A stretch of 64,000 nucleotides of DNA from Nostoc favosum CHAB5714. Lineage in GTDB: Bacteria; Cyanobacteriota; Cyanobacteriia; Cyanobacteriales; Nostocaceae. The notes beneath the pieces were generated by a model, which saw only the letters and a list, made by a program, of their open reading frames with translations, ran no database searches and was not told the origin of the DNA. The position numbers and the translations under genes were made by a program. Shown in pieces: positions 59,357 to 64,000 of this stretch; position 1 is the first letter of the stretch, and the number at the start of each line of letters is the position of its first letter. Where the stretch lies: contig NZ_JAIVFQ010000010.1 of NCBI RefSeq assembly GCF_020829495.1, forward strand, positions 1 through 64,000, in the 5' to 3' direction.

Positions 59357-59681
59357 TTTTTTACCTCCTGAAAAAACACTTTAAACAACAGATAGAATAG
59401 GTTTATATTCAAACTAATTGCTTGCATTTATAAACTTGGAATCTATAGAGGTTATTCCTCTAATTTTTAATACATTTCTTTTGGAATGCAGAGACGTAAT
59501 AAATTACGTCTCTACAAGAAATTCTGCCAATCAAGGTATTTCTTTAACTTTCTACGCTTGCTAAGAGGAGAAGAAAAAGATATAGCATTGAATCTTCAAT
59601 CCTTCATGCTTTTTTGCAAAAATGAAATCCACCCCATTTCTATTCCTATTTCTGCAAAAAATTTGAATGATGAATTATTTA
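59357..59681. other. Gap with a palindromic repeat
   Basis: GAGACGTAATAAATTACGTCTC at 59490-59511 is a perfect 22-base palindrome related to the AGACGCGATTAATCGCGTCT family. A 71-codon open frame nearby lacks protein character. Nothing else is seen. Confidence 0.6.
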
Positions 59682-59864
59682 TTAGTCAACATTTTTCTTG
59701 ACATTATCTTTCACATCTTCAATGCCGTGACGTACTTCGCTCTCAGCTTGCTTTGCTTTACCTTCCGCTTTATCTTCTGGATCTCCAGTAACATTTCCTA
59801 AAGCTTCTTGGGCTTTACCTTCAACATTTTTAGCAGCTGCTTTTGCGCGATCTTCTATGCTCAT
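59682..59864 (-). CDS. CsbD-family stress protein
   Basis: The 60-residue, highly charged protein has the CsbD pattern: SIEDRAKAAAKNVEGKAQEA then LGNVTGDPEDKAEGKAKQAE, with repeated KAEGKAKQ-type words. CsbD proteins are induced by general stress; no reaction is known. It lies near a helical protein and a lipoprotein gene on the same strand. AGGAG lies about six bases upstream of the ATG (from the minus strand). Confidence 0.9.
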   Translation of the reverse strand: MSIEDRAKAAAKNVEGKAQEALGNVTGDPEDKAEGKAKQAESEVRHGIEDVKDNVKKNVD

Positions 59865-60121
59865 TTTGTACTCCTGATTTAATCAAAGATTTATTTCAAA
59901 GTTTGTTTACAGCTTTGAAATCTTTTGTTATTACTTTTACACACTAGCTTAAAGTTTTTGCTAAAGCCTTCCACCACAAGGCAGATTCAATAATTCGTAA
60001 TTCGTAATTCGTAATTCGTAATTAACAAAGCTAGTTGTAGTAAGCGTTGTGGCTGTTAGTTGAATATAAAATAAACTAAGGACAGCTTAGTTATCTATGC
60101 TAAAAGACATAGAACAAGTGC

Positions 60122-60299
60122 AAATAAGTAACTACGCAAAATTAATTACAGTCATTGCGAGCGAAGCGAACGCGAGTGCGTCTCTAAGAGTTGCAATCCC
60201 AGCCCTTGTGATTGCTTCATTTCGCAACTCTTAGAGACGCTACCGCGAACGCTACATTCGCAATGACATTGTGTAATTAATTATGTTTACCTACTTATG
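60122..60299. repeat. Fold-back element with nested inverted repeats
   Basis: An outer pair (AAATAAGTA, AATTAATTAC, CATTGCGA on the left against CATAAGTAG, AATTAATTACAC, CATTGCGAATG reversed on the right) encloses an inner perfect 17-base pair: GCGTCTCTAAGAGTTGC (60178-60194) and GCAACTCTTAGAGACGC (60224-60240). GTCATTGCGAGCGAAGCGAA near the left is like widespread bacterial intergenic repeats. There is no coding capacity. Confidence 0.85.
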
Positions 60300-60321
60300 G
60301 TAATCTCTACTTTTGACTGTT

Positions 60322-60357
60322 TAAATAAAAAACCCAGCTTCCTATAGAAACTGGGTT
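60322..60357 (-). terminator. Rho-independent terminator of the 19-residue repeat gene
   Basis: On the minus strand, AACCCAG (60351-60357 reversed) pairs with CTGGGTT (60331-60337 reversed) as part of a longer stem, and TTTTTTATTT follows. It lies about 30 bases past the stop codon of the gene ending at 60386, so that gene is a defined transcription unit. Confidence 0.85.
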
Positions 60358-60385
60358 AATAAAGTTATGGGGATATTTTATTTGT

Positions 60386-60850
60386 CTAATCTAGAAAACC
60401 CATCAGACTTTCAGAATTGTCAATCTCATTTGATGCTATTGGACGATTACCGAAGGTGGAATAGCTTTCATCAATTACCAATAAACTTGAGCCAATTGGA
60501 CGAACCCCAGAGAGGTTGATACTTTCAACCACTTGGAATGTATTAGCACCAATTGGACGAATGCCCATTGAGTTATAGGTTTCAACTACTTCCAAGCTAC
60601 TGGTGCTAACGGGACGCACCCCAGCAATTGAGAGGTGTTCAGCAACTTCTAAGTCGCTAGCGCCTATAGGACGAATTCCAGAAATGGCGAGTGTTCCAGA
60701 AGCTCCCACTGGCAGTTCATTAACTTCCTCGACTTTATCAGCATTCAAGCTCTGGTCTTGTTGATTTTCAACTTCCTCTGTAGCTTCCCCTGGAGACTTG
60801 GCATACTTTTGCCGAGAACTGGTTGCTTTGCCAGCGTTGCTAATAGTCAT
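60386..60850 (-). CDS. Protein of five 19-residue GxRPI repeats, unknown function
   Basis: The 154-residue protein has a polar, Gln/Glu-rich N-terminal part (about 1-50, no signal peptide). Five tandem repeats then follow, each of 19 residues and starting G(I/V/N)RP(I/V): GIRPIGASDLEVAEHLSIA, GVRPVSTSSLEVVETYNSM and so on. A half repeat (LPVGASGTLAIS) leads in and SLMGFLD closes the chain. The ribosome binding site is AGAGG. A terminator follows, so it is a stand-alone gene. The layout resembles a leader followed by repeated cores, or a short solenoid; I do not recognise the family. Confidence 0.8.
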   Translation of the reverse strand: MTISNAGKATSSRQKYAKSPGEATEEVENQQDQSLNADKVEEVNELPVGASGTLAISGIRPIGASDLEVAEHLSIAGVRPVSTSSLEVVETYNSMGIRPIGANTFQVVESINLSGVRPIGSSLLVIDESYSTFGNRPIASNEIDNSESLMGFLD

Positions 60851-61103
60851 AAACGAAAACCTCTGGATTGTTAATTGAATTTTACAATAATTAAGGAAAG
60901 ATGAAATTTTTTCCCATATACTTTAGAGTTTAACCTTAAAAAACCTCATATAGATATAAGAATCTTTAAAACTGATACATAAGTAAATTTAAATTAATAA
61001 ATTTTGTAAAGAACTATTACTATTTATTTGGTCTAATAAGCCAGCTAGAATGGATACAGGGCGGAATCGTCACCATGAGATAGGGTATTTACAGCAAAAC
61101 TGT
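60851..61103. other. Promoter region between the repeat gene and uvrB
   Basis: The 253 bases between divergent genes are very AT-rich and without repeats. A GTG/ATG at 61050 in frame with uvrB exists, but the product would have 18 untypical extra residues. Both promoters should be here. Confidence 0.45.
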
Positions 61104-63101
61104 ATGACAGAATTTTGTCTTCAAGCTCCCTTTAGTCCTACAGGCGATCAACCACAAGCGATCGCACAACTTACTGCTAGTATCCAAGCGGGTAATCGTT
61201 ACCAAACTTTACTCGGAGCCACTGGAACTGGTAAGACATTTTCGGTAGCAGCAGTTATTGAGAAAATTGGCAAGCCTACTTTAGTTCTGGCGCATAATAA
61301 AACCCTTGCTGCCCAGCTTTGTAACGAGTTGCGAGATTTCTTTCCCAACAACGCAGTGGAGTATTTTGTCAGCTACTACGATTATTATCAGCCAGAAGCG
61401 TATATTCCCGTTACCGATACTTATATTGAAAAAACGGCAGCGATTAATGATGAAATAGATATGTTGCGGCATTCAGCGACGCGATCGCTTTTTGAACGCC
61501 GTGATGTCATTGTCGTTGCTTCCATCAGTTGCATCTATGGTTTAGGAATGCCAGCAGAATATCTGAAAGCTGCCATCCCCCTTCAGATAGGTATGGAAGT
61601 AAATCAACGCCAAATTTTACGGGATTTGGCCAACGTTCAATATAGCCGCAACGACATAGAAATGGGTCGGGGAAAATTTCGCGTCCGTGGTGATGTCTTA
61701 GAAATTGGCCCAGCTTATGAAGACCGAATTATTCGTGTGGAATTTTTTGGTGATGAAATTGACGCGATTCGCTACATTGATCCGGTGACAGGTGAAATTC
61801 TCAAAAGTTTGGAAGCGGTGAATGTTTACCCTGCACGTCACTTTGTCACCCCAGAAGAACGGTTAGAAGTAGCTTGTAATGACATCGCAGCAGAATTAAA
61901 ACAGCAAAAACTAGACTTAGAACAAGCTGGGAAACTATTAGAAGCGCAACGCATAGATCAACGTACACGCTATGACCTAGAAATGCTGCGAGAGGTAGGT
62001 TACTGCAACGGCGTCGAGAACTATTCCCGTCACTTAGCAGGAAGACAAGCTGGAGAATCACCAGAATGTTTAATTGATTATTTTCCCAAAGATTGGCTAC
62101 TAGTTATAGATGAATCTCACGTTACAGTGCCACAAATTCGCGGCATGTATAACGGTGACCAAGCTAGAAAAAAAGTTTTAATTGAACATGGATTTCGGCT
62201 TCCTAGCGCTGCTGATAACCGTCCTTTGAAAGCCGAGGAATTCTGGGAAAAGGTAAATAAGTGTGTTTTTGTGTCAGCAACTCCCGGAAATTGGGAATTA
62301 GAAGTTTCTGAAGATCACGTAGTTGAGCAAGTGATTCGACCAACTGGGGTGGTTGATCCAGAAATTTCTGTGCGTCCCACAGAAGGACAAATTGATGATT
62401 TGTTGGGAGAAATTAAAGATAGAGCCGATCGCCATGAACGAGTGTTGATTACCACATTAACCAAGCGCATGGCGGAAGATTTAACAGAATATTTGCAAGA
62501 CCACGGTATAAGGGTACGGTATTTACATTCCGAGATTACTTCTATTGAGCGCATTGAAATTTTACAGAACTTGCGCGAGGGGAAATTTGATGTATTAGTT
62601 GGTGTGAACTTGCTGCGGGAAGGTTTGGATTTACCTGAAGTTTCCTTAGTAGCAATTATGGATGCAGATAAAGAAGGTTTTTTGCGAACCGAGCGCTCCT
62701 TAATTCAAACTATTGGTAGAGCCGCGCGTCATGTCCAGGGACAGGCGATTTTGTATGCCGATAATATGACAGGTAGTATGATTAAAGCTATTGATGAAAC
62801 AGATAGACGGCGTGGTATTCAGACAGCACATAATCGACTGCATGGGATTACACCACAACCAATTGTCAAAAAATCAAGTAATGCAATTTTGGCTTTTTTG
62901 GATGTATCTCGGCGCTTGAATGCAACTGATTTGAAAGTTGTAGATGAACATATAGATGAATTGCCATTAGAACAAATTCCAGGGTTGATTACTCTGTTAG
63001 AAGCACAGATGAAAGAAGCGGCGAAGAAACTGGAATTTGAAGAGGCGGCAAAATTGCGCGATCGCATTAAACATCTGCGAGATAAAATGCTAGGACGTTA
63101 A
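61104..63101 (+). CDS. uvrB: UvrB, excinuclease ABC subunit B
   Basis: UvrB checks DNA damage and loads UvrC in nucleotide excision repair. I chose ATG 61104 ([20 protein letters not shown]), which gives 665 residues, the usual length. Walker A is GATGTGKT, the beta-hairpin is [12 protein letters not shown], helicase motifs include VIDESH and IGRAAR, and the C-terminal UVR domain is [19 protein letters not shown]. All motifs are intact. The upstream ATG at 61050 would add 18 residues. It is likely transcribed alone. Confidence 0.97.
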   Translation: MTEFCLQAPFSPTGDQPQAIAQLTASIQAGNRYQTLLGATGTGKTFSVAAVIEKIGKPTLVLAHNKTLAAQLCNELRDFFPNNAVEYFVSYYDYYQPEAYIPVTDTYIEKTAAINDEIDMLRHSATRSLFERRDVIVVASISCIYGLGMPAEYLKAAIPLQIGMEVNQRQILRDLANVQYSRNDIEMGRGKFRVRGDVLEIGPAYEDRIIRVEFFGDEIDAIRYIDPVTGEILKSLEAVNVYPARHFVTPEERLEVACNDIAAELKQQKLDLEQAGKLLEAQRIDQRTRYDLEMLREVGYCNGVENYSRHLAGRQAGESPECLIDYFPKDWLLVIDESHVTVPQIRGMYNGDQARKKVLIEHGFRLPSAADNRPLKAEEFWEKVNKCVFVSATPGNWELEVSEDHVVEQVIRPTGVVDPEISVRPTEGQIDDLLGEIKDRADRHERVLITTLTKRMAEDLTEYLQDHGIRVRYLHSEITSIERIEILQNLREGKFDVLVGVNLLREGLDLPEVSLVAIMDADKEGFLRTERSLIQTIGRAARHVQGQAILYADNMTGSMIKAIDETDRRRGIQTAHNRLHGITPQPIVKKSSNAILAFLDVSRRLNATDLKVVDEHIDELPLEQIPGLITLLEAQMKEAAKKLEFEEAAKLRDRIKHLRDKMLGR

Positions 63102-63209
63102 CGTGAATCTAAGCTTATTAAGTCAACATTTGGGTGACAAAGCGCTCAACTTACCACCAAGAAGCGATAATGGATAAGATGCCATTTACGTTTTAAGAGT
63201 GTGGTAGCC

Positions 63210-63491
63210 ATGACTGACTTACTTGAGCGTGCGATCGCCCAACTGAAAACTCTACCTGTTGCTGAACAGGATGCGATCGCTGCTCGTCTTCTTGCCGAGA
63301 TAGAGGATGAGCAAAGATGGAAAGCTCAGTTTGAATCTACAACAGATGCTCAGTGGGATCGGCTAGCTGATATGGTACGGCAAGAAATTGCTGCTGGCGA
63401 TATCACTCCTATAGCTGACGTTTTTCCCTCTGAGCAACTTGACGATTACTCAAAACCAGATGCTCTTGCTATAATGCTTTCAGAATTCTAA
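63210..63491 (+). CDS. Small antitoxin-like helical protein
   Basis: I chose ATG 63210 (MTDLLERAIAQLKTLPVAEQ), giving 93 residues. The helical start ending in DAIAARLLAEIEDEQRW is like a common cyanobacterial small protein group found in front of toxin genes. A Trp (AQWDRLADMV) and an acidic tail follow. The toxin that belongs to it is not clear; the next gene begins 16 bases after its stop. The call is by pattern and neighbourhood. Confidence 0.65.
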   Translation: MTDLLERAIAQLKTLPVAEQDAIAARLLAEIEDEQRWKAQFESTTDAQWDRLADMVRQEIAAGDITPIADVFPSEQLDDYSKPDALAIMLSEF

Positions 63492-63507
63492 CTTTTAGTA
63501 GATCCCT

Positions 63508-63720
63508 ATGACCTCCCAGCAACTTGAAGAACGCTCTCAACAACTCGAAGCGCGAGTTGCAACTTTGGAGACAGAACTGGCACAAATGAAACAGATGCTC
63601 TATGGGTTTGTCCAGAAAAAATCTTTTTGGTGGTTAGAAGTCGCAGGTAGCTTTGAAAACGATCCTACTTTTGAGGAAGCAGTTCGCTTTGGACAAGAAT
63701 GGCGGAAATCTGCTGAGTAG
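63508..63720 (+). CDS. Coiled-coil antitoxin-like protein before a PIN toxin
   Basis: The 70-residue protein begins with a coiled coil (QLEERSQQLEARVATLETEL, about 5-30). A second part (WWLEVAGSFENDPTFEEAVR) ends in FGQEWRKSAE. Such short coiled-coil proteins directly precede PIN toxins in many cyanobacteria. The PIN gene starts 18 bases after its stop codon. Together they are a likely toxin-antitoxin pair. Confidence 0.75.
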   Translation: MTSQQLEERSQQLEARVATLETELAQMKQMLYGFVQKKSFWWLEVAGSFENDPTFEEAVRFGQEWRKSAE

Positions 63721-63738
63721 GGTTGCTAACACTGCAAA

Positions 63739-64000
63739 ATGTATATTCTTGACACCGACCATCTCACTTTCATCCAACGCAATGGACAAGAGGGAAAGCG
63801 AATCCTGACAAGGCTGGCAGCCGTTGAAGAGGTTGAAATTGCAGTGACTGTAATTACCTACGAAGAACAAGTTAGAGGTCGGCTCAGTGTTCTATCTAGG
63901 GCGAAAAATCCAGATGAGCAAATTTTAGCGTATCAAGGGCTACAGCAACTCGCAACAGATTATCGTTCGATTGTGATTGTTCCGTTTACCCGTAGAGCCG
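63739..64000 (+). CDS. PIN-domain toxin, cut by the window end
   Basis: From ATG 63739 the frame reads MYILDTDHLTFIQRNGQEGK and on to VIVPFTRRA at the window edge (87 residues seen). The first catalytic Asp lies in ILDTDH and the Glu in TVITYEEQVRGRL. This is the PIN (VapC-like) RNase pattern. The last Asp residues lie beyond position 64000. The gene follows the coiled-coil antitoxin-like gene. Confidence 0.85.
   Translation, partial: MYILDTDHLTFIQRNGQEGKRILTRLAAVEEVEIAVTVITYEEQVRGRLSVLSRAKNPDEQILAYQGLQQLATDYRSIVIVPFTRRA

Larger units (their letters stand above)
59865..60385. repeat. Gap with STRR, a fold-back repeat and a terminator
   Basis: TTCGTAA is repeated four times at 59994-60021, the exact reverse complement of the TTACGAA heptamer at 11464. 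A fold-back repeat covers 60122-60299. A terminator for the next minus-strand gene lies at 60322-60357. No gene is visible. Confidence 0.75.

Overview
The window looks like chromosomal DNA of a filamentous, Nostoc-type cyanobacterium. The octamer GCGATCGC (HIP1) occurs throughout, heptanucleotide tandem repeats (STRR type) fill many gaps, and typical cyanobacterial genes are present: sufR-sufBCDS, zeta-carotene desaturase, a DUF3611 protein, a PEP-CTERM protein and many Uma2/Rpn-type nuclease-fold proteins. I found no rRNA, tRNA or CRISPR array.

Layout. 0.2-4.4 kb: an ABC ATPase, a TPR protein, a YbjQ-like protein, a membrane protein. 4.4-10.4 kb: the iron-sulfur assembly locus, with sufR divergent from sufB-sufC-sufD-sufS and two CAAC-N6-GTTG palindromes between them. 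10.5-13.1 kb: a decay island with three Uma2 genes and two gene remnants. 13.2-24.4 kb: CPBP protease, TM2 protein, copper-type P-ATPase, FHA protein, TIGR01777 epimerase, TPR protein, SufA/IscA-type carrier and a large conserved unknown. 24.4-26.5 kb: a long gap with repeats, a terminator and a TnpB-end remnant, then a short CopG-like gene. 27-28.9 kb: zds plus an SRPBCC protein. 29-30.3 kb: HicAB and HigBA back to back. 30.4-36.2 kb: ferredoxin, cobQ, peroxiredoxin and a two-gene ABC exporter. 36.4-42.4 kb: 21-bp tandem repeats, a PLP decarboxylase, a DUF4351-type protein, a VanX-like dipeptidase, two TspO paralogues and DUF3611. 42.6-44.2 kb: a TnpB element with a divergent 60-aa ORF. 45.2-48.6 kb: NarL-type regulator, era and pfkA. 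48.7-55.7 kb: Rpn nuclease, PIN toxin-antitoxin pair, broken TPR gene, deacylase, double-glycine-type small peptide, AraC regulator and orphan antitoxins. 55.7-64 kb: phosphatase, PEP-CTERM protein, a stress-like group with CsbD, a protein of five 19-residue repeats, uvrB and a toxin-antitoxin locus cut by the window end.

Themes. (1) Short intergenic repeat sequences also sit in frame inside conserved genes: sufD, the TIGR01777 gene and three places in the P-ATPase. (2) At least three small inverted-repeat element families are present; one (GGACTTACGCA ends, TA target) has three copies. (3) Several tandem repeats have a period of 21 or 42 bp. (4) Toxin-antitoxin modules appear in all stages from intact to remnant. 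The best candidates for something undescribed are the 19-residue repeat protein at 60386-60850, the double-glycine peptide at 52746-52985, and the TnpB/small-ORF pair at 42626-44169. All functions come from reading motifs in the translated sequence; no database search was possible.
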